A stretch of DNA of 64,000 nt from Synanceia verrucosa (Eukaryota; Chordata; Actinopteri; Perciformes; Synanceiidae), in contig CM056563.1 in assembly GCA_029721515.1 (NCBI GenBank), forward strand, positions 21,910,954-21,974,953. Direction: 5' to 3'. How positions within the stretch are numbered: position 1 is the first letter of the stretch; every line of letters begins with the position of its first letter. The notes under the pieces are model-generated. The model was not told the DNA's origin. It saw nothing but the letters and a program-made list of their open reading frames with translations, and did no database searches. Below, piece after piece: positions 1 to 13,485 of this stretch. The position numbers were made by a program, and so were the translations under genes.

Positions 1-940
1 GTGATACGAACAATCAGACTGCTACAGGAGGACAGGAGGAGATATTCAAAGTTTAATCTCTGAGGAGGCATGAGGGTTTTGATGGAATATTTGCCTTTGA
101 ATAAGAGGAAAGGTGCTTGCTGGGTAACAATGATTGTACAGGGCCAAATCATTATAAACATATAATTCTTTCTGACCATATCTGTATCATCAAATATACA
201 TCTCTATCCTGATGTGTGTGCAGAAAACATCATTTTACCTCCTGTTTGATTTTCAGCAGGTCAGTTAAAAATATAAAACAAAACTAAGCAATTTAACATA
301 ACCATGTTAGTTATCAATGCCTCTGCATTTCTTCATGAAATCATCGAAACCAAAAATGCAGTTTTAGCTTCAGGAGAGGATAATTTGTTGACGAGTTTGC
401 AGATTGAGTGAACATGGTCTTATGAATCTTCCATAAATCAATTTGAGGTCCTGTGAGGGTTTCTAATGGAATGCAAATGTAAGCATCCCACAGGGAGCAG
501 TACCTTTAATTAATTTGGACATGGACCACACGTTTTCGACTTGGGATCGAGGTGTAAACAGATGAGTGTTTGGCAATTTACCTCCTTTATGCAATAAAGA
601 TGTCCCCATTGCTCTCCTAAATAGCTCCAATATGCAAGTGAGGAAATTCACAGTGTGCCCTGATTTATTTGCTGTTATTAATGGGGCGGTGTTGAAGGAA
701 GTGGTCTGTGGCTGCCAGCACAATATCTGACCTCTGAGAGTGCTTTAAATCAAGGCATTAGGGAATGCAATAATAAAGAGGCCAGCTAAGGCAGTGAACC
801 TGCTCCAAACAAACCACAACACGAGCAAAGAGGAGGCTGGAACCACCTAGAAGCTTCCTTTAGACAGAGGAGGCCAACATGGAGGTCCACCATCATGTGA
901 CAGCAGCTGTTACCATTCACTCTCGAATGCTGCTATATAG

Positions 941-1060
941 TTCTGCTGTAAATATTAATGTTCTGCTGCAAAATCACATTTCTGCTGTAAATATTACATT
1001 TTTGCTGTAAATATATATTTTTTCTGCAAATATTACATCTCATCTGCAAATATGGGTGTT
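941..1060. repeat. Degenerate tandem repeat, six units of 20 bp
   Basis: Six consecutive 20-bp units begin at 941, 961, 981, 1001, 1021 and 1041. Each carries a version of TTCTGCTGTAAATATTACAT. The units differ by substitutions, but the 20-bp register is kept throughout. The array lies in the hs3st4 intron. Confidence 0.75.
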
Positions 1061-1618
1061 TTACATTTTTATAGCTTTATTTCTTATTATTTGTGTGTGC
1101 CTTTAAGCCAAGAGACTCTAGAAAATTTTGTTATACATGCAAAATAAAGACTCTTGGATCTTCAGTCTTCAACCATGCAGTGGTTTCAGCTAATCAGCAT
1201 TTCCTGCAATGGTAATGCTAACCTGGTGATGCTGGCCATTTGGTATTTGGTCATAAATCAAAGTACTGGACAAACTTGACTGATGATGAAAAGTCAGGGG
1301 ATAATTGAGGTTATTAAAATTCATCTTTCTTTCATTTGCACACTATACATTTTCTTGAGCTGTTGTGTTCATCATGAGTACTTTCACACAAAATTTGTAA
1401 TGTGATGAAAAGGCATCATATTTTCTTGAAATAAATATTTTTTCTAGCTTTTACACCACAAATATATGCATCAACCAATCAAGTTATACTGAACATGTTT
1501 ATTTGTGCTCATACTTTTGAAACAACAAAGAAGGCTGCATGTCCGAGCCCAGATGAAAAACTTCAGTCCTCATTTCCTTGATAAAACAGCCCAGATCCAC
1601 TCCTTCCATTCTCCCCTT

Positions 1619-1763
1619 TTAACTCTTTGAGTGCCACCGCCATATTTTGACATCATTTAAAGTGATAAAACAAGAATGGAACAATGTAAAAACAAATGTT
1701 TTTTCATGATGAAATAGAGAGTCTCTTCTTTCATTTTATAAAACGCTGGTAGTCAGTGTGTTT
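1619..1763 (+). mobile_element. TTAA-flanked miniature inverted-repeat element, copy 1 (internally deleted)
   Basis: It starts with the family tip TTAACTCTTTGAGTGCCA. It keeps the internal GATAAAACAAGAATGGAACA block and the TTTTATAAAACG subterminal block, but lacks the central part carrying the CTTCTGGGAGATGTAGT segment. The right tip is decayed (GGTAGTCAGTGTG). Plus orientation is defined here as the one reading CTTCTGGGAGATGTAGT in full copies. Confidence 0.75.
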
Positions 1764-2881
1764 TGTGTCATTTTCAATCCATCCAGTCATAAAGAAATTT
1801 CGCCCAAAATCACAAATTACAAGGCCATAGACTAGATGTATAGAGCACTGTTAGCATTGCTAAAATAACTAAAATCTCACCCAAAACTTGTTATCTGTGA
1901 TATAATAGGCAGCTCTTTAAGACAGCAGGTATGTGCACTACTTTGGATGTAAACTGTCAATGGTTGTGTGGAAACAAAAAGTTGGATGTTTGGTTATTCA
2001 AACATTTAATATGGAACTGAGCCATTGTGTAATCTGTCTGAAACACTATGTGTAAACCTGCTGAACTATTTCTCAGAGGTAAAATTAACACCCATCACAG
2101 CTGACTACAACAAGGAAGAATGCTCTTCAGAGCATCCTGACAGAAAACACAACAGACATCCACACATTCTGACAAAACCTGGCAACCCTACTCAGTTAAC
2201 ACAATTGTAATTTCTGGACAAATTTCCCCAAAGATGCAAAAAATGCCTCAAAATGAAGTCTTCTTTTGTCGATACTTCACAGTGACATAGTGCTTCTTGC
2301 CAATAGTGGTGCACACACACCTGGCAAACCATCTGCTCCACAACTTTTCCTCTTGCAGATTTAATAGTCATTATGACCAAGACCATGAGTCGCCTCACTT
2401 CCCTCCCCAGAGCTGTCACTTCATGCAAACAACAGTGTTTAGATGCAGCCTCCACATTGCTTCTTGACTCCATCTCATATCTACTTGATCTGTCTGTCAA
2501 CTTCGAGGGTTTGCATAAGCATTTACACTTGTATTGACTCATATACTCTGCCAGTGCTCATTGAAGCTCTTGTAAATATGCTCAGTATATTTGAGTTTAT
2601 AGTCTAATATGCAAAGTTCATTGTCATCGTGACACCGATTGACTGTTTTATCTTCCTTGAGAGAACCGCTGAATTATGCTGTGCTCCTGTTTACCCTTCA
2701 ACTGTTTGTGCAAATTTAATCAAAACTGTGTGTGGGGCAACTTGTGGGAAATTGAGATTTGTATGCAAACTTCAGGGAGGAAACATTCACAAATCAATTT
2801 TGGTTTGATGGAGAAGCTGTGGAGCATGCTCCAGATATCGCTATTCACTGGCCATGCACAGGAATTGATACCTCACATGTT

Positions 2882-3675
2882 TTAACTCTTTGAGTGTCAG
2901 CCATCCATCCATCCATTATCTACCGCTTATCCTCATAGGGTCTTGGGGGGGCTGGAGCCTATCCCAGCTGTCTTAGGGTGAAAGGCAGGGTACACCCTGG
3001 ACCAGTCGCCACCTCATCGCAGGGCACATAGAGACAGACAACCACTCACACTCACACCTACGGTCAATTTAAATTAGTCAATTAACCTAATCCCCATGCA
3101 TTTTTTTGGATGGTGGGAGGAAGTGAGAGAACCCACGCAGAACATGCAAACGCCACACAGAAAGGCCCCGGGCCTGGGTTTCGAACCCGGTACCTTCTTG
3201 CTATGAGGCGACAGTGCTAACCACTACACCACCGTGTCGCCCCTGAGTGTCAGCCATTATATAAAAAAGAAAGTGCCTTGTGCCAGCGTTTTGAGTCATG
3301 TTTCAAGATCCACAGAATATTTTGGACTATGACTCTGAAAACACTGAATATCTCAAATGAAAGAAGAGACTCTCCATTTGATCATGAAAAAAAGCATTTG
3401 TTTTCACCTTGTCCTGTTCTTGATTTATCAGAGATAGAGGCCACTTTTGCCAAAAATGCCACATTTTGTCCAGAATTCGTCCATTTTGCTCAATAACCTC
3501 AATCGTCTCCACTTCCTGTTTTGATCTCTGTGGTGTATACTGCCTCTTTATGGTCCAACTACATCTCCCAGAGGCCCCACCATTATTCACAGGCTGTGGG
3601 AGACTGCGATCGGCAACCCACTGCTGAAAAAACACTTTTGACGTATTATTACGTCAATGGCACTCAAAGTGTTAA
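2882..3675 (-). mobile_element. TTAA-flanked miniature element, copy 2, split by a SINE
   Basis: The left tip TTAACTCTTTGAGTG is at 2882 and the right tip CACTCAAAGTGTTAA ends at 3675. The element is in reverse orientation relative to the family consensus. A SINE interrupts it 10 bp inside the left tip. Beyond the SINE the normal order resumes: TTATAAAAAAG, then GTGCCTTGTGCCAGC, then the conserved centre and right tip. The ACTACATCTCCCAGAGGCC segment is at 3558-3576. Confidence 0.9.
2905..3243 (-). mobile_element. tRNA-related SINE with 14-bp target-site duplication
   Basis: Read on the minus strand, it starts GGCGACACGGTGGTGTAG, has an A-box-like GTAGTGGTTAGCACTG and a B-box-like GGTTTCGAACCC segment, then the long body common in fish genomes, and ends GGATAAGCGGTAGATAATGG followed by GGAT units. 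The identical 14-mer TGAGTGTCAGCCAT flanks it at 2891-2904 and 3244-3257, the signature of target-primed insertion. I recognise the repeat class but do not assign a database family name. Confidence 0.9.
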
Positions 3676-6600
3676 GGAGGTATTTATGATGTAGGATGGT
3701 CAAACACCGGATATGTTGTGCGCAACATTTAACAGTTTCAATTCACTTTACTGGGAAAAACTGAGATGAGAAACTAGTTTTGCATACATGCCAGACATGA
3801 TTCCTTGTTCGACCACATACAGTTGGCAGTGAAGGATCCTTGCCTGCTTCACATGCTCATAGTTCTAGGACCTGACATTTTTTTTGTAATTGTGTCAAAA
3901 CCATGGGAGGCTGCATGATTACATTCATTTTCACCGCACGATTTCTCGGGCGACTTTCAAAAATTGACAGAATGTGTGGAGGACATTGTTGTGCTTTTTT
4001 TTTTTTGAGGTTTCACAAGTTGAAAAAAATGACTCTGGAAACAAAAAGCAATAAAGTCATGGAGAAAATGAGACGTGTGACTCTGTGGGTTAGCACTTAT
4101 CCAGGGCAGGGGGCAAAGCCTCTCTGATGTCAAAGTGTCTGGGCGACTCACTGTCAGAGTAATTTACCACAGCACCTATGTCGAAGTTCTTCTGTGACAA
4201 GTCAAAAAAATAAAAAAACAACTTTATTTTGTGTTGACATCATTCTGACAGCATTCATGAAGAAATGTAATGCTAAATGGCGTTTTCAAGAGGAAACATT
4301 TTCTGAATTGCAGGAGAGCAATTAGAGTAGACTTTTGGAAGTGTTTAAGGTGGTAGTCCTCAGTTCAAGCCCTCTACACCTACTGAGTTTTCACGCAATT
4401 TCAGTCACGGACAAAATTCCAAAGTGGCAAAGATGCTGAAGTCGTGGAGGTTTGTTTGGACCATACCATTTTTTTTTAAACACACAATGGTGGCTACTAC
4501 CCAAAGCTGCTTCTCTTCCTGCTCCATTTTTATCTGCTCAAAAGTAGTTTCCAAGAGATGCATGATGGGAAATAATCTCAAGAGAATCTAGTTGTAGTCT
4601 TTTAATGAGTGAACCTGTCAGTTTCCCAGTCTTTGCAGAGTTTTGTCTGTGACTAAAAACTCTTCTCAAAGTCTTAAGATGTGAGAGCGTGTCAGATGAC
4701 AGTCTTTTGAAAGTTTTATCAAAATTTTATCAAAGTCCTCTGGTGTATGGGAGGCATTAAGCTCTGCTGGTTTTCATTTTGAGCATGTAATCAGGAAGTG
4801 GTTTACACCTGGGATGCCAGGTGAAGGCAATTACCTGCAATCAACTACCTGGTGGGATAAAAGGAAGCGGTGCTTAGTGTCCTTGAGACCAGAGTACCAA
4901 ATGGTTAAGCAATAAAAATAGTGGTGCATTGAACATCTTGTTACAAGATAGTTAAAAACGCCACATCTTTGAGGAACTCTGGTATGTTGATGCATGTTTG
5001 AAAATGTACAGGGATAGTTTTTTTTATTAGTCACACACCCTTAGTCAGCACACCCTACACTTCCATACAAGAGAAGTATGGAAGTATTATATGTGATGAG
5101 TGCAAGCATTTTATAAAATATCAAACAGCCATGGTGAAAATGAATTCATACACACATGTCACAGGAAGACCAAAATAACATCGCAAATAAAAATATGTAG
5201 CTGCCAATATGTGTTGATCCATCTGTTCAGATGTGACAGTACAGCACAAAAACCATGAAATAACATGAGAAAACATATGGGCATTACAACAGAGGCGAAT
5301 TACACTATATATTATTAAACTCAAGGTGTGAAATTCTTTTCTCTGGCATTGCTTCGTTGCTTAACTAATTATCATGGCGCATTAATTTTTTCAACCCTGA
5401 AGCCTTTGTTGAATTTACCCAATGTGCAGAATGTATGTGTTTGTTCCTGTAGAAACGAAGTGTAGTACAAAACAAATTTAAGAGAAAGCTATTTGCTGAC
5501 GAGCTGAGACAACAGAGCCAGAAGCTGCTGGGACGCCTTCATTTCTATTCTGCAGATTGCATCAGAAATTTTGAAAATGTTAATTGGAGACAATGTGTTA
5601 AGAGGCAGATATGGTTTGACATGTCGCCAACAAAACAGTATTAAGGGTGAATTAATTATTACATTATGCTCAGGGTGAAAACAGAATGCCTTCCTCAATC
5701 CATAGAAATGCATAATAGATGACACCGATAACTGAAAGCTAAACATTTGTTTGGATAAATAAGCCAGAGTGCCTTTCAGCTGACACTGTGAAATAAAAGA
5801 CACTGGTTCCCCTCCTATCCAACAGTGGACATGTTGACAAAGCTCTCATTTATTACTGATTCCCAGCCTGGCGAGCACAGCCCCAGCATGACGCTGATTA
5901 GAAGCCTTGTACCAAATAAGCTTGCGAACCCCATTTTACCACAAACCTATATTCATTTAGTTCTGCAGATTTATACATCCAGCTATCTAGGCATGAAAAT
6001 CCAGCATGACATGAGAGTGTATTCTGCCCTTTGGAAAAGGGGGTTAATCTCTCTTTCTTTCATGAAGAATCCTCAATCTTACAGTGACCAGCATGTCTCA
6101 TATGATGCAGCAGCTGAAGCAATAAATTGAATTAAATAAACCCATTAGTTACAGCAGCTACCTCTCACCTCGGCCCAGATACACTTTCATGGTGAGTTGG
6201 TCCTTTATAAAGACCAGAGAACACAGCTTAAGAGTGACCTTGAGTGAAAACACAGAGAGCATGTCCTTGTTCATTACCCAAATCAATTAAGACGGCCTGT
6301 TTGCTGCACGGCACAGCAACGGCACAGCAACGCCCCGATGTCTCCTGCCATTGTTTAAAAGTAAATGTATGCTCATTCAAAAATCAATTCATACTTAGGA
6401 TTCTGCCTCCTCCTGTCTTGTAGACATGAAACAAACCAGAGGTCGATTAGAGTAGAGGGTGACTATTGGGAGATTGTCCATGGGCGTACTTAAGATGCAT
6501 GGAATGAATAACCAAGCACAACTCAAATAATGAAAAAGAGCCAGAAAGAAGTCAGGGATCCTAATCCTGCAAGAACCTGAAAGCAGAGTGTTATGTTTTC

Positions 6601-7083
6601 ACAGACCTATCCCTGACAGACTTCTCAAATAAAACCCATACTGAAGTTTTTCCTGTGTTATTTTATATCTTTAGTCGTGTTTTTAAAGCAATCATACTGT
6701 CCAAATAGTCTGACTGGCTGTTTGTTCCATTAAAGAACAAGAAGCTCAAAACATATAGAATGAGCATTTTATCATTTCATAGCTAAATGGTTCAATAGGT
6801 TCTTCACTAGTGCCATTCTAAAAAAAATAAATAAATAAATAAAAATAAAAAGAAGAAAAGGTGATCTATAGCTGGGGTAGAAGTGCATTTAGGGTGTGTC
6901 CAGCTCCAGTTTTTGCTGGATAAAGAAGGCTGGAAATGGAAGGGGCAAACAGTTTGCCTTTAGTGTCCTCATTAACTGTCATTGTCTCTTTAAAATCCAG
7001 TTGTAGGTCATCATGCAGAGAATACAATGCTCTGGAATTATTTGAAATGGTGGACGATGGACTGGAATATAATTTCACAAATC

Positions 7084-7178
7084 TTAACTCATTGAGTGCC
7101 AGCTGTTTTATAAACAGAAAGTGCCTTGTGCCAGTGTTTTTGCCCATTTTGAGTCATATTTCAAGACCCACAGAATAT
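7084..7178 (-). mobile_element. TTAA miniature element, copy 3 (one end only)
   Basis: It begins TTAACTCATTGAGTGCCAGC, then the TTTTATAAACAG block and CATTTTGAGTCATATTTC, and breaks off after CCACAGAATAT. About 95 bp of the roughly 470-bp family remain. Confidence 0.8.
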
Positions 7179-7435
7179 ATGGTAAACATTCATTAATTGC
7201 CTCAGAAATCATAGAGAGAAAAAAAAGCCTTCTTATCTTGCCTCGTAGTCTTCAGATTAGACATTTCTCCTCTGTGTGCTGTTGATTATTTCTATTATTG
7301 ATTAGTCTCTGGGAAGAAAAATACCCATTATAATTTCCTGAAATCCAAAATGACACGTAGACGTCTTGTTTTGTTCAACCAACAGTCCAGAAATGTTCAG
7401 TTTATTTTCTCCATGACACAGAAAATCAACACATT

Positions 7436-7918
7436 TTAACTCTTTGAGTTCCAGCTGTTTTATAAAACAGAAAGTACCTTCTTCCAGCATTTTTGCCCAT
7501 TTTCAGTCATATTTCAAGACCCACAGAATATTTTGTACTATGACTCTGAAAACACTGAATTGCTCAAATGAAAGAAGATACTCTCTATTTCATCATGAAA
7601 AAGAATGTTTGTTTTTACCTTGTTCCATTCTTGTTTTATCAGAGGTAGAGTAGAGGACACTTTCACCAAAATCACCACTTTTTGTCCAGATTGTGTTTGT
7701 TTTGCTCTCTAATCTTGATCGTCTCCACTTCCTGCTTTGATCTCTGTGGTGCATACCGTTTCTTTATGCTCCAGCTACATCTCCAAGAAGCCCCAAAATT
7801 ACTCACAGGCTGCGGGAGACCACAACTGGCAACTCGCTGCTGAAAAAACACTTATTTTTACGTCAAGCGTTGGATTTTAAATTACATAGAAATATGTTAA
7901 TGGCACTCACAAAGTTAA
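7436..7918 (-). mobile_element. TTAA miniature element, copy 4 (near full length)
   Basis: The element is bounded by TTAACTCTTTGAGTTCCAGC at 7436 and TGGCACTCACAAAGTTAA ending at 7918, about 483 bp. All internal family blocks are present in reverse orientation, including GCTACATCTCCAAGAAGCC at 7774-7792. Near the right end an extra segment of about 50 bp (containing TTGGATTTTAAATTACATAG) precedes the tip. It is shared with copy 11 and suggests a subfamily. Confidence 0.88.
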
Positions 7919-9980
7919 AGTAATATTATTAGTGGATTTGTAATGGTGCAGAAATGTCAGCACAATGAATGAAAACGAAGCTGCGCAGCATTCAAATGCT
8001 GATTTACAATTCAAATATCAACGACATGAAAGAAGCATCAAAACGTGCCGCTAAATTCCAGTTTCACAAGAGAGGACCCACACTGTTTGAAGTAGCCAAC
8101 ATTTACTCACACGTGACGCTGTGCGCAGACAGAAGCATTTGTGCACCGTCCATGTTGAAACAGTGCGTCGAGTGCAGTTTACACATCTAATACTCATCTC
8201 ATAGACTGTTTCACACTGTGCTAAAATTATTCCAACGGAATACCCCATGGTGTTTTGTGGGAAAGAAAGAGCATGAATAAGTAAACAACATAAAGCGATG
8301 AGGAGCTTCAAAGGCGATGGGACAATCACAGCAAACAAGATCCTGGAAGCCAATGAGTGTGTTTGTCTTTGTGACAGTGACTCAGGGGTGTAAACGGAGG
8401 AATTAGCTCACACCTCCGGAGTCCCGACACATCACACAGCCATAATTAAATTAAGTCTGTCAGGTTGATGGTGAACTGTAGCATAGGATGCTTTTGTCCA
8501 CAGAGATCACCTCCATAAATGCTCCTAACTTTTCATTTCATCAGCTCCTTGAATGAAAAAGTAATAGCTTGTTTAGTAGCCAGCGCTACATGCTAATGCT
8601 AAGGTGAGAGAAAAAAAGGCCATATGCTACATTGCTCCACGGTATAATGGTTATATAATGCAGCCAATATTTTCATTTCCACTCCATCCCTCACACCTAT
8701 CAGCTCGTGGACACACATTTGAAACACACTCCCAGCAGTCCCTGCATCTTGGCTCCATGACCATTCCTGTCAGGGTTTTTCCTTTGACTGAACAAATGCA
8801 TCAGCTCGTGTCATGAGACCACATCCCTCGCAGCCAATAAGGAGCATGAGCGGCACAAGTGCTCCAGGAGACGAGGAAGGAAAATTGGAATCTTGACAAG
8901 TGTGATTGACATGCGTGTTTGTCCCAAGGTAGTCTTATTTGCAGAGCTTTAAAGACATCTGTAAACCAGCATTTTGCCCAACAGGATCATTGTTCCTCCA
9001 GACTAGAAGCATATCACTGCAATTCTGTTGCATACAAATAATCTTTTTGGGGGAGACGAATCCCTTTGAGCATAAAATGACTTCAGCTGAGCTTATACTT
9101 TATTTTGGGTCCCCAATAAATAATTTAACAGATGAAGCTATGTCTTTCATTTTCAGACAATCTGTCCATGTCGTGGAACAAAAACGGCAGCCTATAAGTC
9201 CTCCTGTCTATTCCTGCCACAGCAGAGGAGAAGGCTGCTGTGAATTTTATCCGGCTCTTTTGATGGATACAAAAATAAAGTGGATATGAGGCTTGATGGT
9301 GAACCATAACCCACGGCCACTTCATGGCAATGGAAGGGGAAAAAACTGCAAATTAAATTCTAACCATAAGTAAAATAGACTTCCACTTGAAAGCATCAGA
9401 GTGTAGCTACAGCCAGGCAGGAGAAAGAGACGAACGAGTGAAAGAGACGAGGAATGCACATGAATTCTGAGCAGGACCAAAGGCAGGATGAAATTTGCTA
9501 TACCCATTAACTTCTCAAGAGTTTTTTTTTTTTCTTTCCACATGCAAAAAGGATGGAGCTGTATTATTTCTCCCATAATTCCTATGTTACAATACAGATC
9601 ACTACAATAAGATCAAACCAATCTGTAATCCTGGAATGGAATAAAAAAACAAAGCATCTATTCAGCCAAAACAAAAGGAAAAACCTCCTGAAAGGTAATT
9701 CAACAGTGCGCTCATTGTGTTGATCCACCATATTATATTTGCTGCAGCAAATATGAAACCTGGAGAACAGCGTTGGACTAATTAGCTGAGCAGGAGCGGT
9801 TGCAGCTCCGTGGCTCTGCAGCGTGTTGCATCTGAGATTTCAATAACTCAAAACCTGAAGGTGGTGATACCTGCGATGAAATCTGTAACGTGACGACAGA
9901 AAATGTATTTTAGTGGAATGTGTTTCAAATGCAAACCTGTATCCTACTGTCTGAAACAGGTTCATAGTGAGGAAATGTTT

Positions 9981-10409
9981 TTAACTCTTTGAGTGCCACT
10001 GACGCATTTCAAAGTCAAAGTGTTTTTTCGGCAGCAGGTCGCCGATTGCGGTCTCCTACAGCCTGTGAGTAACTTTGGGGCTTCTGGGATTTGTAGTCAG
10101 GACATAAAGAGTTGGTATACACCACATAGATCAAAGCAGGAAGTGGAGACGATCGAGATTAGAGAGCAAAAAGGACGGATTCTGGACAAAAAGTGAAGTT
10201 TTTGGTGAAAGTGTCCTCTACTCTGATAAAACAAGAATGGAACAAGGTAAAAACAAATGCTTTTTTTCCATTTTCTTCATTTTCATTTGAGCTATTCAGT
10301 GTTTTCAGAAACATAGTACAAAATATTTTGTGGGTCTTGAAATATGACTAAAAATGGGCAAAAAACTGGTACAAGGCACTTTGTTTTATAAAACAGCTGG
10401 CCCTCAAAT
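9981..10409 (+). mobile_element. TTAA miniature element, copy 5
   Basis: It starts TTAACTCTTTGAGTGCCACT and runs through the GCCGATTGCGGTCTCC, GAAGTGGAGACGATCGAG and TTTTATAAAACAGCTGG blocks. It ends at a decayed tip (CCCTCAAATTGTGTAG) without the closing TTAA. Its central segment, 10079-10097 read in reverse, is ACTACAAATCCCAGAAGCC. Confidence 0.85.
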
Positions 10410-12111
10410 TGTGTAGGATTTTATGACATCTAACAGAACAGACTAGGGAGAAATTGAACAAAATATTTATATATTTTAGATAGATTTTATTAGAGTATAA
10501 TCCTATAAAAATAGTAATTGTTGTGTTTTCAGTATCTCATGAGACCCTTCATATGAGTCCCCTTCCTTTTGCACTGCACCTAAAACAAAAAGAGCTTATC
10601 AGACTAAGCTAATTTAACCAGCTGCTTGTCAAACACAGAGTCACTAAGTGTGGTGGACATTCACAAGACAAAGTTTTAACAAAAATGGCGGCGAGAAACC
10701 CACTCCTGCAGAGACATTCAGAAGCCATGCTAATCATATTGAATCACAGCAGGATTTTAACAGGCGGGTTTCTTACGGTTCACATAATATGATCAAAATC
10801 AAGATGAGACACACAAGCATAGTTTGCATGTAAAGATACTCGATAGACTACATGTTGATCGCATGGTGCTGACATTTAAAATAAAATATTCAGAAATTAT
10901 CATAATTATTATTAATTTATAATGAAAAGATGAATCCCTCAGGGTTTCCAGTGGATGTCAATAAACGTCTCTGCACGTAAACAATATTGAGCTGATTTCC
11001 ACTGAATAAATTATCACCTAAATAAATACACACCGTTAATGATTCACGTAAACCTATACAGTATATACTTCTCCATGCAAGAGACTATTAACACTGTAAC
11101 TAGAGTTACATGGGGTGTAAAATATATGGCTATGCAGCTTTACCTTGGAGATTTCACAGGCAATCACTGATACTGCAGCATTACCATCACTTCTATCTAT
11201 CTATCTAGAGTAGGAGAAAAGGACTGCTCTTTCTAGCTGTACTATATAATGAGTCATTTCCGTGTGCTATGCTGCATCGAAAGAGATCCTCAAACAAGAA
11301 ATAAATATGATTGCTCCTGTGGTAACTGGAACCTCAGAGCTCCACAATGCCGGCGAGTTTAATCAAGTGGAAACAGGGTGGGCAATGAGAAAGACTGTAC
11401 TGAAGCGGTCCACTCTCTTGACAGCGCCGGGGTATGCTGCTAATTAAAAAGTTTAATTCCACAACTGCAGCCCTGGCATCAGAGCACTCAGAGGTGCGTC
11501 CTTGTGAGTCTTGGCGCCGTCTTATCAGGCGTAGGCAGATTCTGCCATGTTGGGAAGGCTCGGGACAGGGAGGCCCAGCTGGAGGAGGTGGCATCCTGCC
11601 TACGCTGGGATCTGGCCCACCTTGCTCTTTCCCATCTCCACACTGAGTGGAGTCACAGGCTCCCAGTCAGGTGGCAGGAGTCAGAGGCTAAGCTGCCATG
11701 GAGCAGCTGAGAGAGGGAAAGCAGGGCTAAACATGGGATGAATGCTGGATTTAGACTTTCTGCTGCTGGGCTCAGCAGCGGATCCATGTCTCCATTACAC
11801 ATCTCCTGTCACTAGGTCCTTTCTTACAACCGGAGGTTGCAGGTACACTAAAGCCTGCTGTAGCACACACTGTTCCCTGATCCTTCAGAGTCCCACAGCA
11901 GCTGACACAGCCTCCATAGACTGCAATATTTAAAACCAATGTGCAAAGAACAGATCCTTTTTTCATTAGATGAGGAGTGAATGCACTTTACTGCATGGCC
12001 TTGTTGGAGGTAAAAGTTTCCTGGATCTGTTGATAGATATAATTGAGCATAATATTTCTATATAGTGAGAAAAGTCTTTGGAAATGGCATGACTAATTCT
12101 GTGATATGATT

Positions 12112-12578
12112 ATAACTCTTTGAGTGCCACTGACATAAAAATACATTTTTGTTTTTGTTTTGTTTTTTCGGCAGTGGGTCACTGATTGTGGTCTCCTGCA
12201 GCCTGTAAGTAATGTTGGTGCTTCTGGGAGATGTAGTGAGAGCATAAAGAGACGGTATGCACCACAGAGATCAAAACAGGAAGTGGAGACGATCGAGATC
12301 AGAGAACAAAACGGACGGATTCTGGACAAAAAGTGGTGATTTTGGCGAAACTGACCGCTACTCTATCTGTGATAAAACAAGAACAGAACAAGGTAAAAAC
12401 AAATGTTTCATTTTATGATGAAATAGTCTCTTCTTTCATTTGAGCTATTCAGTGTTTTCAGAGACATACAAAATACAAAATATTTTGTGGGTTTTGAAAT
12501 ATGACTCAAAATGGGGAAAAAAACGCTGGAATAAGGCACTTTGTGTTTTATAAAACGGCTGAAACTCAATGAGTCAAA
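12112..12578 (+). mobile_element. TTAA miniature element, copy 6
   Basis: The left tip is ATAACTCTTTGAGTGCCACT (TTAA mutated to ATAA) and the right tip is AAACTCAATGAGTCAA. The full internal order is present in plus orientation. The CTTCTGGGAGATGTAGT segment is at 12221-12237. Confidence 0.85.
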
Positions 12579-13485
12579 AGGCCACATATTGGGAACATTG
12601 AAAAAAGATGATTGGGGGGAAAAAGCAGCAACAAACGCAAAATAGTTTCAGAGTGTGCTGGAATAAAAAACAATAGCCACTGGGACTAATCGCCACGGAG
12701 CTGGAAGCTACTGCTGACTCGTTTCTTTACACAGGGATGCAGCCCTGAAAGGATAAGAAGATTTATAGGCACATCCCCTCAGCTTTTATTACAAAGGGGG
12801 TTAAAGTGTCATTTTAATAACACAGAGATATTAGAGCTCACAGACCTCAGTAAAACTTTGGTTCAGTTGTGTGATTTATCTCACGTGTAAATACTTCGCA
12901 GAGGAGACACAGGAAATGTAAATGCAGACCTTTGCTGTGATTTTCTCAAATGTTCAACAGAGATTTCTATCGTCTTCATTATTCTTTCATGCCATCAAAT
13001 CAGCTTCAGGATTTTGTGCAGTGCAATGAAAGTCATGAAACTACTTCAAACTAAAGTTGTTTGGATTCTGACCGGCTGCTGCGTTGTATTTTTCTCCTTA
13101 AAATATGCTCTTAATTTACTGCTGCTGAGTCCCTCGACTGTGGGGCTATGATTTTGATAAATGATGTATTCACCCTGCAAACAGGTGCGCTTGGCAATAA
13201 ATCCTTTTACACTGGGTCAAATCCATGAGTGTGTGGTGAAACTCTGTGATCCAGAAGGTGGCAGCTGTATTTGCAAGCAGCAGGCTGATGGAGCATTAAG
13301 ATATTCAGGATGGTTTAGAGAGGAACACGTGACGGTGTCGTCTGCTGAGTGTACGATCTCAGTGGCAATACAGTCGCTAAATTATTTTCATATCCTGAGT
13401 CTTATACTGTGACACTTTATGAGACATGTATAATTTATGGCTTTTGGCCAAATATTGAGACAGGAATGTATGAACTGTACATACA

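Noticed and set aside
3130..3243. Apparent tRNA gene (box A and box B-like text)
   Set aside because: It is the head of a SINE that continues into a long body and tail, with target duplication; the same applies at 33103 and 48313. No cloverleaf-forming independent tRNA was seen.
13161..13412. 83-residue open frame in the intron
   Set aside because: Cys-rich chance frame with no recognised domain and no exon borders.
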